From assembly GCA_946184715.1 (NCBI GenBank), contig CAMHGU010000010.1, forward strand, positions 1 to 23,898: DNA of 23,898 bases. The letters are read 5' to 3'. Each line of letters opens with the position of its first letter. Position 1 is the first letter of the stretch. The notes below the pieces were generated by a model. It did no database searches. It was not told where the DNA came from and saw only the letters and a list, made by a program, of their open reading frames with translations. A program made the position numbers and the translations under genes. The DNA is from an uncultured bacterium (lineage in GTDB: Bacteria; Bacteroidota; Bacteroidia; Bacteroidales; Muribaculaceae). Shown here piece by piece: positions 8,347-17,724 of the stretch.

Positions 8347-11094
8347 TTATTTCACGTACTCTTTCCTGACAGAACCATCGCTGTAACCCACGATATTGAT
8401 GCCCGGCTGGGGCGCGTTAAGCCGCCTGCCGCTGATGTCGTAGCGAGCTATCTCCACTGCATCGTCGGCAATAGGACGATCTCCTATGCCGGTTTCGTCA
8501 ATCTCTAAGGAGTAATTAGGATAGTCGAGCATCGTCATTTCTATCCAATGATCATCGGGGAGAAGACAAAGCGATTCCTGCCATTCATTTTGGGCTTCGG
8601 GCACTTGGCTTTGCAGGAATTTCTTTAACCCATAAGGCACATATACGACACCTTTGTCGAAATACGTTTTATAAGTGCCGTAATACATAAACCACGGGTC
8701 ATCCATTAAACTAATCACGGTCTGGGTCCCTTCGCGTTCTACCCACTGATCTACTTGCCACCATGAGGCATAATAGCCGTAGTCGTTGTTGATTGTGGGC
8801 ATAGCAAGGTCGTTGCCTTTCGATGCCCAAACATACATAGTATCAATTGTGCAGATACCTGTGTAAGAAAGGTCAAGACGTGCATCTTTTTTCTCCGGGA
8901 TAAACACGTTGCGGCAAAGGGTGGGAAGCAGACCTCCCACTTTTTGGCCGCTTGCCTCAAAAGCGTACCTGCCCACCTTCTTGATATCGAGCGGCAAGAT
9001 AATCGTTGTAGCCTGCACGAGGTTGAAAGCGCTGTCGCCTATCTCGGTGACGTGCATCGGAAGCTCAATGGTTTTGAATCCGCAGCTCCTGAAAGCGCTG
9101 ATGCCTATCTTTTTTAATTGAGTGTCGTCGGCAAACTCCAAAGTATTCAAGAATCCGCACCCTTCAAAGAGGCGGTCAGGGATAGCCTCCCACGACGACG
9201 GGATTGCTACCGACTTGAAAGAATTGAAGGCGAACACCCCGCGGTTGCCGTTCTTTTTCAACTCTGTGAATGTCACATCGCCGGCGAATACCAGCCCTGT
9301 CAAGTGGTTGTAACCAAACGCTTGATTGTCAAGGACAACCCCATCGGGCAGTTTCAAAGTGCCACCCATATAGCAGTTGGAGAAGGCTTTGTCGCCTATG
9401 CTTTTCAACGTGGAAGGCAGAGTAGGCACTGTTGCTATCTTAGCACCATAAAAAGCCTTTTCGCCTATCTCTTGCAACGGCTCGGCGAGGGCGAATGTGC
9501 CGGTTATTGTCACGCCAGTAAACTGCGAGGCCTTGATGCTCTGCGTAGCTATTGTAAAGTCGCTGAACTTCGCTTTATAGAAGACGTTGGAGCCCACCGC
9601 CGTCAAATCGCTGTCGTAGGTGAGTTCGCCTGTGATAGTGGCTTCTTGGAAGCTTTGGGAGGGCAACTGACTGCATTTCGCGTCGATGCCGCCAAGGATT
9701 TTGGCGCTATTGAAAGTGTTATACAAATACACCGTGTAGTACGAATAGTCCTCTTCGTCGTAAGCTTCCGCAACTAAATAGCCGAACTTCACATTGCTGC
9801 CGAGCGTCAGCTTTTTGCCTATTGTGGCCGATTGGAACGCGTTGTAAGCCAATGTGCCGGCATTCAGGTCTAAATCATCGGTCATCTGCGCTCCGCTGAA
9901 CGCGAGGTTGTCGATGGTTTGGGTGTCGTCGGTGATAGTTACCTTACCCGATACTACCACGTTCTTGAACGCCGAATTGCCCACTGTGCGGCTTTTCACC
10001 GTTAAGTTGCCGAGAATGATGGCGTTCTCAAACGCTTGATTCCCTATAAGATTGCTCTCAATGGTCAGGTTGCCCATAAAAGTGGCTCCTTTGTATTGCT
10101 CGGTAGCCACAAGGGCATCGGTGATTACCACATCGCCTTCAAACGTTTCTCCGGCATGGCTCTCCCTTTCGGGCGCATCCCACTCGAGATACGATTTCTC
10201 GTCGGCGACGAAGTCGCCAAGCACTTTGGCAAGATAAAAAGCATCTTTATACGCCACCGAGCTTTTGAAAAACACATCGCCAAGGATTATCGCGCTGTAG
10301 AATGCCGAGTTTTGTGCCACAGAGTTGTCCAAAATCAAATCTCCGTAAAAGATGTGCCTATAATATTCTTTGCTGTTGATTGAGCGATTTTCAAAAGTGA
10401 TGTCGTCGGCGTCGCTTTCATAATAATCAGCCGAACAAACACTATTCAAGAACTGCGACTTCTCGTCGATGCGTTTCTCGCCATACACCGTAATGTTGTC
10501 GAAAGAATATTTGAACCCTATCGTGCGCTTTATGTCGAGATCGCCTGTAACTTTTATCCCATAGAAGCTCGATTCATCAGCCACAACCCTCTCTATATTA
10601 AGGTTTCCCACAACAATTGTCCCAAATAAAGAGCGCTCGAATGCGAAGTTCCTTTTGATTGTTACATTTCCGATTATAACTTTCCCCCTATATTTTTCTC
10701 TTCCCACTGATAAGTAGCCGTCGATCACTAAGTCGCCCTTTATAATTTTTCCCTCGTATATGCTGGCGAAGGCAGTGTCATCGACCGAGGCATCATCATT
10801 GATGGTGCGCTCGCCCCCTATTATCGCGTCCTTGAACGCCTCGGGCGAGATAATTTTCGCGTTGATGGTCACATCGCCCACGATAATGGCTCCTTTGAAC
10901 GCCTGCTGCCCCACTACGGTGCAATTGATTGTCAGGTTGCCGCGTATCACAGCCCCCTCGTATTCGCCTTGCGGAATCACGGCATCGCTGATGGTGACAT
11001 CCTCATTGAAAATTTCACCTGCGTGCGCTCCGGCGGCATTGCAAGCCCAAACACTTGCCAGCGCAGCGATTATTGATAAAATTATTCGTTTCAT
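8347..11094 (-). CDS. Large secreted beta-solenoid / BspA-like leucine-rich repeat protein
   Basis: A 915-residue exported protein. Residues 1-20 are a signal peptide (charged MKR, hydrophobic core); VWAC at 15-18 could be a weak lipobox, so SPI or SPII is open. Residues about 24-530 are short solenoid repeats with a pitch near 21 residues, pattern AFxxAxIxGxLTI, for example at 65, 86 and 286. The stretch starting HAGE at 24 recurs at 313 as an internal duplication of about 88 residues. Residues about 535-720 carry BspA/LRR_5-type repeats (IGEKAF, IGDKAF, IGDSAF). A less repetitive Trp/Tyr-rich region follows, then the Bacteroidales-type tail ARYDISGRRLNAPQPGIN (883-900) with final DGSVRKEYVK, which resembles sorting or C-terminal domains of surface proteins. 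Composition is more AT-rich than its neighbours. It sits 37 bases after murG and 15 before murC without an obvious terminator. Role unknown; adhesion or wall/surface binding is inference. Confidence 0.85.
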   Translation of the reverse strand: MKRIILSIIAALASVWACNAAGAHAGEIFNEDVTISDAVIPQGEYEGAVIRGNLTINCTVVGQQAFKGAIIVGDVTINAKIISPEAFKDAIIGGERTINDDASVDDTAFASIYEGKIIKGDLVIDGYLSVGREKYRGKVIIGNVTIKRNFAFERSLFGTIVVGNLNIERVVADESSFYGIKVTGDLDIKRTIGFKYSFDNITVYGEKRIDEKSQFLNSVCSADYYESDADDITFENRSINSKEYYRHIFYGDLILDNSVAQNSAFYSAIILGDVFFKSSVAYKDAFYLAKVLGDFVADEKSYLEWDAPERESHAGETFEGDVVITDALVATEQYKGATFMGNLTIESNLIGNQAFENAIILGNLTVKSRTVGNSAFKNVVVSGKVTITDDTQTIDNLAFSGAQMTDDLDLNAGTLAYNAFQSATIGKKLTLGSNVKFGYLVAEAYDEEDYSYYTVYLYNTFNSAKILGGIDAKCSQLPSQSFQEATITGELTYDSDLTAVGSNVFYKAKFSDFTIATQSIKASQFTGVTITGTFALAEPLQEIGEKAFYGAKIATVPTLPSTLKSIGDKAFSNCYMGGTLKLPDGVVLDNQAFGYNHLTGLVFAGDVTFTELKKNGNRGVFAFNSFKSVAIPSSWEAIPDRLFEGCGFLNTLEFADDTQLKKIGISAFRSCGFKTIELPMHVTEIGDSAFNLVQATTIILPLDIKKVGRYAFEASGQKVGGLLPTLCRNVFIPEKKDARLDLSYTGICTIDTMYVWASKGNDLAMPTINNDYGYYASWWQVDQWVEREGTQTVISLMDDPWFMYYGTYKTYFDKGVVYVPYGLKKFLQSQVPEAQNEWQESLCLLPDDHWIEMTMLDYPNYSLEIDETGIGDRPIADDAVEIARYDISGRRLNAPQPGINIVGYSDGSVRKEYVK

Positions 11095-11131
11095 ATCTAT
11101 ACTTTCTTTCGATTATATCGGGTTATTTCTG

Positions 11132-12238
11132 TCAGTCAAGAGCGATGCGCTCCACTTGGTCGACGATGATGGCATCGGCATTAGGGAGGGCCATCTTGGC
11201 GACGTTGGCGGCGAGGGCGGCGAGGCGGTCGGTATCGGCCACGAGAGCGAGGGCGGTGGTGATGAGCGAATGAGGCGCGTCGGCATCGGTAACCATCACG
11301 GCGGCATCGCGCTCCACGAGGGCCTGGGCGTTCTTGGTCTGATGATCCTCGGCCACATTGGGCGAAGGCACGAGAATCGCGGCCTTGCCGAGGAGCTGCA
11401 GCTCGCTGATGCTGCTGGCGCCAGCCCGCGATATTACGAGGTCGGCAGCGCGATAGGCGGCGTCCATATCGGCCACGAAGGCGGTCTGGTGCACATTGGG
11501 GGTGGGGTGAGCTGCGAGGGCTTCCTTGGCCGACGCATCGCCGTTCTTGCCCGACTGCCAGAGCAGCTGCACGGGCTGGCCGGCGAGGAGCGGCAGGGCG
11601 GCCACAACACTGTTGTTGAGGGTGCGCGCTCCGAGGCTGCCACCGGTGATGAAGATGGTGGTGACATCGGGGTCGAGGCCCAGACGGGCGCGCGCCTCCT
11701 TCTTGGAGAGCGTACATTCCAGCAACGTGCGGCGCACGGGGTTGCCGGTAAGCACAATCTTCTCAGCCGGGAAGAATCGCTCCATATTCTCATAGGCCAC
11801 ACATATCGAGGCGGCTTTAGCGGCCAGGAGCTTATTGGTGACGCCGGCATAGGAGTTCTGCTCCTGAATGAGCGTAGGGATGCCCATACGCTGGGCCACC
11901 TTGAGCACCGGGCCACTGACGTAGCCCCCTACGCCGATAGCCACCACCGGCTGAAACTCGCGCACTATCCGCTTGGCGCGGCGCATACTCTTGAACAAGC
12001 GCCAGGCCACTTTCACATTGCGCAACAAGTGGCGTCGGTCGAAGCCGCTCACCGGCAAGCCGATGATGCGATAGCCGGCTGCGGGCACCTTCTCCATCTC
12101 CATACGGTTCTCAGCACCGATGAAAAGGATATCACACGCGGGGTAGCGGCGGCGCAGCTCGTTGGCTATCGACACGGCCGGGAAGATATGCCCGCCGGTG
12201 CCGCCACCGCTTATCAAAATATGAGCATCAGGTTTCAT
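11132..12238 (-). CDS. murG: UDP-GlcNAc:lipid I N-acetylglucosaminyltransferase MurG
   Basis: This 368-residue peripheral membrane glycosyltransferase (GT28) turns lipid I into lipid II on the inner face of the membrane. The N-terminal glycine-rich loop ISGGGTGGHIFPAVSIA (9-25) includes the conserved histidine. The acceptor-side motif EQNSYAGVTNK is at 126-136 and GGSLGA at 199-204; a later SRAGASSISELQLLGKAAIL segment is the nucleotide-sugar-binding signature. Length is standard. The gene starts 22 bases after ftsW. Its 3' neighbour is the large repeat protein instead of murC. Confidence 0.97.
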   Translation of the reverse strand: MKPDAHILISGGGTGGHIFPAVSIANELRRRYPACDILFIGAENRMEMEKVPAAGYRIIGLPVSGFDRRHLLRNVKVAWRLFKSMRRAKRIVREFQPVVAIGVGGYVSGPVLKVAQRMGIPTLIQEQNSYAGVTNKLLAAKAASICVAYENMERFFPAEKIVLTGNPVRRTLLECTLSKKEARARLGLDPDVTTIFITGGSLGARTLNNSVVAALPLLAGQPVQLLWQSGKNGDASAKEALAAHPTPNVHQTAFVADMDAAYRAADLVISRAGASSISELQLLGKAAILVPSPNVAEDHQTKNAQALVERDAAVMVTDADAPHSLITTALALVADTDRLAALAANVAKMALPNADAIIVDQVERIALD

Positions 12239-12260
12239 ATCGTAGTATCTTGTAATGGGA

Positions 12261-13553
12261 TTAATCTTTGGTTATTTGCCCCAGGTTGGCTCCGGCCATA
12301 TCATCAGGCAATATCGACAGCTCGGCGCGGCTCTCCTTCTTGTTGCCATCCATAGCCGCCGAGGAGCTCACGCTGAGCATCACCCCGAAAGCCATCGAGA
12401 TTACGAGAATCGACGTACCGCCCTTAGAGATGAGCGGCAATGGCTGCCCCGACACCGGGAACACGCCCACGTTGATAGCCATGTGGAACAGCGCTTGGAG
12501 CACCACAAACACCGCGCAGCCCATAATGAGCAGCGCCGGCAGCGCCCTATTGCACCGCTGCGCTATATATCCCGCTCGCGAGAATAGCCACAGGTAAAGC
12601 ACCAGCACCACGATGCCGCCCACGAGCCCCAAGTCCTCAACGATGATGGAATAGACATAATCAGAAAACGCCAGCGGCAGCTCCACCGATTCGCGCGAAT
12701 TGCCGGGCAACACGCCCGTGACGCCGCCATTGGCCTGCGCCAATCGCGAGTACATCTCCTGAGCGTTCTCATCGGTGATAGGCTTCTCGTAAAGCTCAAG
12801 GGTGTCGCCCCACCCGAGCCAACGCTTAATGCGATTGGCCTGTGTGCCTTCGCGCTTGGTGGCCGTTGAGGTAAACGCCTCGGTCGAGGCCTGCCCCGAT
12901 TGCGACGACTTGGCATCAGGCTTTAGCACCCAATAGGCGCCGGCAAGGGCGATATAGACGAAAAAGAGAGCCAAGAATTTCCGCCATTGCGTGCCGCTGA
13001 TGATTACCATCGAGAGGTTGATCGACATCAGCAGAATGGTATTGGTCAAGCCCTGTTGGAACACAAACACACCAAACATCAAGATGCAGGCCGAGCTGAG
13101 CACCAGACCTCTGGTTCTCACCCCTTTCGGCTCCTGGTTCTTAGCCATAATCCAGGCCATCAGGAGCACCACGCCGAGCTTGGCCATCTCGGCCGGCTGT
13201 ATCGACACGCCGAGGATATACACGGCACGCTGCGCCTCGTTGAGGTTGCGCCCGAAGAATTGCGCCCAGATGAGCAGGATAAAGGTGATAAGCGCGTACC
13301 ACGGAATCCAGCGGATAATGCGCTGATAGGGGATGCGCTGCAGAGCCATCACGATACCGGCGCCGAGCAGGAGAAACACGGCGTGGCGCACTATGGGCAT
13401 ATACACCCCCGACATCGCCACTTCGCGGCTTGAGGCGCTATAGGTCTCAATCAGCGAAATCACGCAAAGGAGGATATACACGCCCCAGATGTAGGGGTCG
13501 GCGGGGCGCTTTATCGGCGTCACGGCGCTCTTGGTGCTTTCGGTCGTTGCCAT
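12261..13553 (-). CDS. ftsW: Septal peptidoglycan glycosyltransferase FtsW (SEDS family)
   Basis: A 430-residue polytopic membrane protein with about ten predicted helices. SEDS proteins polymerise lipid II into glycan strands, working with the transpeptidase FtsI. Motifs seen are QPAEMAKLGVVLLMAW (119-134), NGGVTGVLPGNS (275-286), the VEDLG segment (305-309) that corresponds to the functionally important acidic loop, and PLPLISKGGTSIL (371-383). The long loop with Ser/Thr/Gln-rich sequence (about 213-240) lies outside the membrane core. The final 30 residues are cytoplasmic. It starts 15 bases after murD. RodA is a paralogue, but position beside murD and murG favours FtsW. Confidence 0.96.
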   Translation of the reverse strand: MATTESTKSAVTPIKRPADPYIWGVYILLCVISLIETYSASSREVAMSGVYMPIVRHAVFLLLGAGIVMALQRIPYQRIIRWIPWYALITFILLIWAQFFGRNLNEAQRAVYILGVSIQPAEMAKLGVVLLMAWIMAKNQEPKGVRTRGLVLSSACILMFGVFVFQQGLTNTILLMSINLSMVIISGTQWRKFLALFFVYIALAGAYWVLKPDAKSSQSGQASTEAFTSTATKREGTQANRIKRWLGWGDTLELYEKPITDENAQEMYSRLAQANGGVTGVLPGNSRESVELPLAFSDYVYSIIVEDLGLVGGIVVLVLYLWLFSRAGYIAQRCNRALPALLIMGCAVFVVLQALFHMAINVGVFPVSGQPLPLISKGGTSILVISMAFGVMLSVSSSAAMDGNKKESRAELSILPDDMAGANLGQITKD

Positions 13554-13568
13554 TGCCTGGGGGATAGG

Positions 13569-14918
13569 TTATTTGAGATTCTTTACTTGCTGTTTGAACT
13601 GGCGGCCACGGTCTTCGTAGCTGGCGAAGAGGTCGAAGCTGGCGCAGCAGGGCGAGAGCAGCACGGTGTCGCCGGCCGATGCCAGCCGTGCGGCCTCAGC
13701 CACGGCGTCCTGCACCGAGTGGGTATCGACGATGGCCGGCACCTTGTCGCCGAAGAAGCGGAGCAGCTTCTCGTTGTCCTTGCCCATGCACACGATAGCC
13801 TTCACCTTCTGCTTCACGAAAGGCTCAATCTCGGTGTAGTCGTTGCCTTTGTCCTTACCGCCGAGGATAAGCACCACGGGCGTGGTCATACTCTCGAGGG
13901 CGTACCAGCACGAATTGACGTTGGTGGCCTTGGAATCGTTGATGTAGCGCACGCCGGCGATGGTATCGACATATTCGAGACGGTGCTCTACGGCTTCAAA
14001 GTCGGCCAGCGACCGGCGTATGACATCGCTCTTGACGTTGACGAGCGAGGCCGAGAGGCCGGCGGCCATCGAGTTGTAGATATTGTGCAAGCCGTGGAGC
14101 GAGAGGTCGGAGCGGCGCATCGTGAATTGCCCCGAGGGGGTATTGAACACGATATTGTCGCCCTCCACATAGGCCGCGGTGCTGTCAGTCTTCTCCTCGG
14201 CAAAGGGGAACTGCCGGGCTTCGATGTGCATCTTGGCCATCTGCGCGGCTATCACGGGGTCGCTCTGAAGGTAGATGAAGGCGTCGTCGGGCGTCTGGTT
14301 CTGCAATATCCGGAATTTAGCGGCGGTGTACAGCTCCATCTTGTGGTCGTAGCGGTCGAGGTGGTCGGGGGTGATGTTCATAATCACCGCCACATTGGCC
14401 TTGAAATCGTACATATTGTCGAGCTGGAAGCTGCTAAGCTCAATGACGTACACGTCGTGCTTCTCGGTAGCCACCTGCAGGGCGAGGCTGCGGCCCACGT
14501 TGCCGGCCAGGCCCACGTTGAGGCCGGCTTGCTGCAGGATGTGGTAGGTGAGCAGCGTGGTGGTCGTCTTGCCGTTGCTGCCGGTGATGCACACCATCTT
14601 GGCATCGGTGTAACGGCCGGCAAACTCAATCTCCGACACCACGGGGATGCCCCGCTCGCGCAGCGCCACTATCACCGGCGCCGTATCGGGAATACCCGGG
14701 CTCTTAATCACCTCGCCGGCCGCAAGGATGCGCTCCATAGTGTGGTGCCCTTGCTCCCACGCTATGCCGTAGCCGTCGAGCAGCTCGCGATATTTCTCCT
14801 TGATGTCGCCGGCATCGGAGAGCCACACGTTGAACCCTTTCAGATGTGCCAATACGGCAGCTCCGGCACCGCTCTCGCCGCCGCCAAGCACCACTATGTT
14901 ATTATTCTTAGTCTCCAT
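13569..14918 (-). CDS. murD: UDP-N-acetylmuramoyl-L-alanine--D-glutamate ligase MurD
   Basis: This 449-residue cytoplasmic ligase adds D-Glu to UDP-MurNAc-L-Ala. The N-terminal Rossmann motif VVLGGGESGAGAAVLA is at 9-24, and the ATP-binding P loop CITGSNGKTTTTLL at 110-123. Further family motifs are MNITPDHLDRY in the central domain and YINDSKATNVNS plus LILGGKDKGNDY in the C-terminal domain. Length is typical. It lies 24 bases after mraY and 15 bases before ftsW, with no regulatory signal of its own visible. Confidence 0.97.
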   Translation of the reverse strand: METKNNNIVVLGGGESGAGAAVLAHLKGFNVWLSDAGDIKEKYRELLDGYGIAWEQGHHTMERILAAGEVIKSPGIPDTAPVIVALRERGIPVVSEIEFAGRYTDAKMVCITGSNGKTTTTLLTYHILQQAGLNVGLAGNVGRSLALQVATEKHDVYVIELSSFQLDNMYDFKANVAVIMNITPDHLDRYDHKMELYTAAKFRILQNQTPDDAFIYLQSDPVIAAQMAKMHIEARQFPFAEEKTDSTAAYVEGDNIVFNTPSGQFTMRRSDLSLHGLHNIYNSMAAGLSASLVNVKSDVIRRSLADFEAVEHRLEYVDTIAGVRYINDSKATNVNSCWYALESMTTPVVLILGGKDKGNDYTEIEPFVKQKVKAIVCMGKDNEKLLRFFGDKVPAIVDTHSVQDAVAEAARLASAGDTVLLSPCCASFDLFASYEDRGRQFKQQVKNLK

Positions 14919-14942
14919 CGTATTTCTTTGATATGTAATATA

Positions 14943-16205
14943 TTATCTAACTTTGAGTGTCACAAACGTTATCACGGCCAGCAAGATAGCCATAATGAAG
15001 AATCGCATCACGATCTTAGGCTCGGGCACGGCATTGTAAGGCCGCTGTATCAGTGCGGGATACTCGCCGTTGCCGGGACGCTGGAAGTGGTGATGTAGCG
15101 GTGTCATCTTGAACACACGCCGGCCTTCGCCGTATTTCTTCTTCGTGAATTTGAAATAGGTCACCTGGATTATCACCGAGAGGTCCTCAAGGAAGAAGGT
15201 AAGGCACAGAATGGGAATCAGCAGCTCCTTGCGTATCAGCAGGGCAAACACCGCGATGATGCCGCCGAGCGTCAGGCTGCCGGTATCGCCCATAAACACC
15301 TGGGCCGGGTAGCTGTTGTACCACAGGAAGCCGATAAGGGCGCCGATAAACGCCGCGGCGTAAACCACCAGCTCGCCGCTATGGGGGATATACATTATAT
15401 TGAGATACCCGGCATAGATCACGTTGCCGCCCAGATAGCACATAATGGCGAGCGCCACCCCGATGATGGCCGAGGTGCCCGTGGCCAAGCCGTCGAGCCC
15501 GTCGGTGAGGTTAGCGCCATTCGACACGGCCGCCACCACAAGAATGGCCACAAGAATAAAGAGTATCCAGCCGCCGGTGGCCGAGTAGTCGCCGAGCCAC
15601 TTGGTGAGCGAGGTGTAATCGAAGTTGTTGCTCTTGACGAAGGGAATAGTGGTCTGTGGGGTCTTGACGGCTTGGGTGTCGTAAACCACCTCCACCTGAT
15701 TGCTGTTGCGGTTCATCACCTCCACGTTCTCACACATCGTGATGTCAGGGCTCAGATACATCGTCAGGCCCACGATAAGGCCCAGACCCACTTGCCCCAC
15801 AATCTTGAACTTGCCTTTCATTCCCTCCTTGTCGTGATGGGCCACCTTGATGTAGTCGTCGGCAAAGCCGAGGGCGCCGAGCCACACTGTGCTGATAATC
15901 ATCAGCAGCATATAGATGTTGTCGAGCCGGCCCACGAGCAGGCAGGGGATAAGAATCGATATGATGATGATGATACCGCCCATAGTGGGGGTGCCTTTTT
16001 TCTGCATCTGCCCCTCGAGGCCGAGGTTGCGCACTATCTCGCCCACCTGCATCTTCTGCAAGCGGTCGATGATGCGGCGTCCCACGATGGTGGCGAGCAG
16101 CAGCGAGAGTATCAGCGTCAAGCCGGCGCGAAACGAAATGTAACCCATCAGACCCGCGCCGGGGAAATGGTGCTGATGAAGCCATTGTGCAAGATAATAG
16201 AGCAT
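14943..16205 (-). CDS. mraY: Phospho-N-acetylmuramoyl-pentapeptide-transferase MraY
   Basis: A 420-residue polytopic membrane enzyme that moves phospho-MurNAc-pentapeptide onto undecaprenyl phosphate to make lipid I. Conserved sites are KKGTPTMGGI (69-78), FADDYIK with the paired aspartates (116-117), NLTDGLDGLATG (232-243), FMGDTGSLTLGG (304-315) and MTPLHHHFQ (367-375). It is longer than the roughly 360-residue E. coli enzyme because of an insert of about 50 residues (about 152-205) rich in Asn, Thr and Val between membrane helices. I believe such an insert is common in Bacteroidota MraY. It starts 27 bases after murE. Confidence 0.97.
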   Translation of the reverse strand: MLYYLAQWLHQHHFPGAGLMGYISFRAGLTLILSLLLATIVGRRIIDRLQKMQVGEIVRNLGLEGQMQKKGTPTMGGIIIIISILIPCLLVGRLDNIYMLLMIISTVWLGALGFADDYIKVAHHDKEGMKGKFKIVGQVGLGLIVGLTMYLSPDITMCENVEVMNRNSNQVEVVYDTQAVKTPQTTIPFVKSNNFDYTSLTKWLGDYSATGGWILFILVAILVVAAVSNGANLTDGLDGLATGTSAIIGVALAIMCYLGGNVIYAGYLNIMYIPHSGELVVYAAAFIGALIGFLWYNSYPAQVFMGDTGSLTLGGIIAVFALLIRKELLIPILCLTFFLEDLSVIIQVTYFKFTKKKYGEGRRVFKMTPLHHHFQRPGNGEYPALIQRPYNAVPEPKIVMRFFIMAILLAVITFVTLKVR

Positions 16206-16232
16206 AGATAATTACCGGGTATTGATTTAAGG

Positions 16233-17708
16233 CTATTGTTGGTTATTCTCGTCGAAGCAGCGCTGCAGCTCTTCGCGGTCGTCGAAGTGATGCTTCACGC
16301 CGTTGATTTCCTGATATGTCTCGTGCCCTTTTCCGGCCACGAGGACCACGTCGCCTGGCTCGGCGAGGGCCACGGCGGTGCGTATGGCCTCGCGGCGGTC
16401 GGTGATGAAGAGGGCGCGGGCGCGCAGCTGCGGCGTGTCGAGGCCGGCGCGCATCTCGTCGATGATGTCGTCGGGGCGCTCATTGCGCGGGTTGTCGGAG
16501 GTGACGACAAGGCGGTCGGAGCGCTGCGCCGCTTCGCGCGCCATTATGGGCCGCTTGCCGCGGTCGCGGTTGCCGCCGCACCCCACCACAGTGATGATGC
16601 GCCCGCCCGCGCGCCGCAGGATGTCGCGTATGGTGTCGAGCACATTCACCAGCGCATCGGGCGTGTGGGCATAATCCACGATGCCATATACGCCGCGACC
16701 CGACACGAAGGTCTGGAACCGCCCGGCCACCGGCACGAGCTTGCTCATAGCCACGAGCAGCTCATCGGGGTCGAAGCCCAGCAGCGAGCCGGCGCCGTAC
16801 ACGGCGGTGAGGTTGTAGGCGTTGAATTTGCCGCAGAACAAGGTCTCCACTTCGTGGCCGTTGAAGGCCATCGTGGTGCCGTCGAGGCGGCTCTCGACGA
16901 TGCGGCCGCAGTAGTCGGCCATGCTACGCAAGGAGTAGCTGCGGCGCGCGGCCGCCGTGTTTTGAAGCATCACGGTGCCCACCTTGTCGTCGATATTGGT
17001 GAGGGCAAACGCCTGCTCGGGCAAGAGGTCGAAAAAGCGCTTCTTGGCCCGCAGATACTCATCCACGGTGCCGTGATAGTCGAGGTGGTCGCGAGTGAGG
17101 TTGGTGAAGATGCCGCCGGCAAAGGTGAGGCCGTCGATGCGCCGCTGATGGGCCGCGTGGCTGCTCACCTCCATAAAGGCGTAGTCGCAGCCGGCTTCGA
17201 CCATCTCGGCCAGCAGCTGATGGATGGTGAGCGGCGCGGGGGTGGTCTGTGTGGCGGCCACGGGACGATTGTCCACATAGTTGCACACCGTAGAGAGCAA
17301 GCCGGCCTTATAGCCGAGGAGGCGCGCCAGCTCGTAGAGCAGTGTGGCGATGGTGGTCTTGCCGTTGGTGCCGGTCACGCCCACGAGCTTCAGCTTGCTC
17401 GACGGGTTGCCGTAATATTGCGAGGCGATGTGTCCCAGCGCCGAGGCCGAGTCGTCCACCACCACATAGGTAACATCTTCGTTGAGGCTCGAGGGCAGCT
17501 CTTCACACACCACCACCGTGGCGCCTTTGTCCACCACATCGGGAATGAAGCGGTGGGCATCGACCGCCACGCCTTTCACGGCCACAAAGAGGTCGCCCGG
17601 CTCCACACCGCGCGAGTCGCACACCACGCGCTTCACCGCGCGGTCGCCGGCCCCCACTATCCGTGTGGGGCGTATGGTATCAAGCAGATAATTGAGTGTC
17701 ATATCCAT
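16233..17708 (-). CDS. murE: UDP-MurNAc-L-Ala-D-Glu--meso-diaminopimelate ligase MurE
   Basis: This 491-residue cytoplasmic ligase adds the third residue of the stem peptide. The P loop GVTGTNGKTTIATLL is at 110-124, and the carbamylated-lysine segment YLRAKKRFF is at 218-226 (K222 likely). DNPR at 405-408 is the signature that selects meso-diaminopimelate over lysine, so the wall should be of the meso-DAP type. EVSSHAAHQRR (180-190) is also typical. Two in-frame ATGs (17708 and 17702) are possible; the first is listed. It starts 16 bases after the ftsI stop. Confidence 0.97.
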   Translation of the reverse strand: MDMTLNYLLDTIRPTRIVGAGDRAVKRVVCDSRGVEPGDLFVAVKGVAVDAHRFIPDVVDKGATVVVCEELPSSLNEDVTYVVVDDSASALGHIASQYYGNPSSKLKLVGVTGTNGKTTIATLLYELARLLGYKAGLLSTVCNYVDNRPVAATQTTPAPLTIHQLLAEMVEAGCDYAFMEVSSHAAHQRRIDGLTFAGGIFTNLTRDHLDYHGTVDEYLRAKKRFFDLLPEQAFALTNIDDKVGTVMLQNTAAARRSYSLRSMADYCGRIVESRLDGTTMAFNGHEVETLFCGKFNAYNLTAVYGAGSLLGFDPDELLVAMSKLVPVAGRFQTFVSGRGVYGIVDYAHTPDALVNVLDTIRDILRRAGGRIITVVGCGGNRDRGKRPIMAREAAQRSDRLVVTSDNPRNERPDDIIDEMRAGLDTPQLRARALFITDRREAIRTAVALAEPGDVVLVAGKGHETYQEINGVKHHFDDREELQRCFDENNQQ

Positions 17709-17724
17709 TGCTATATATTCTGTA

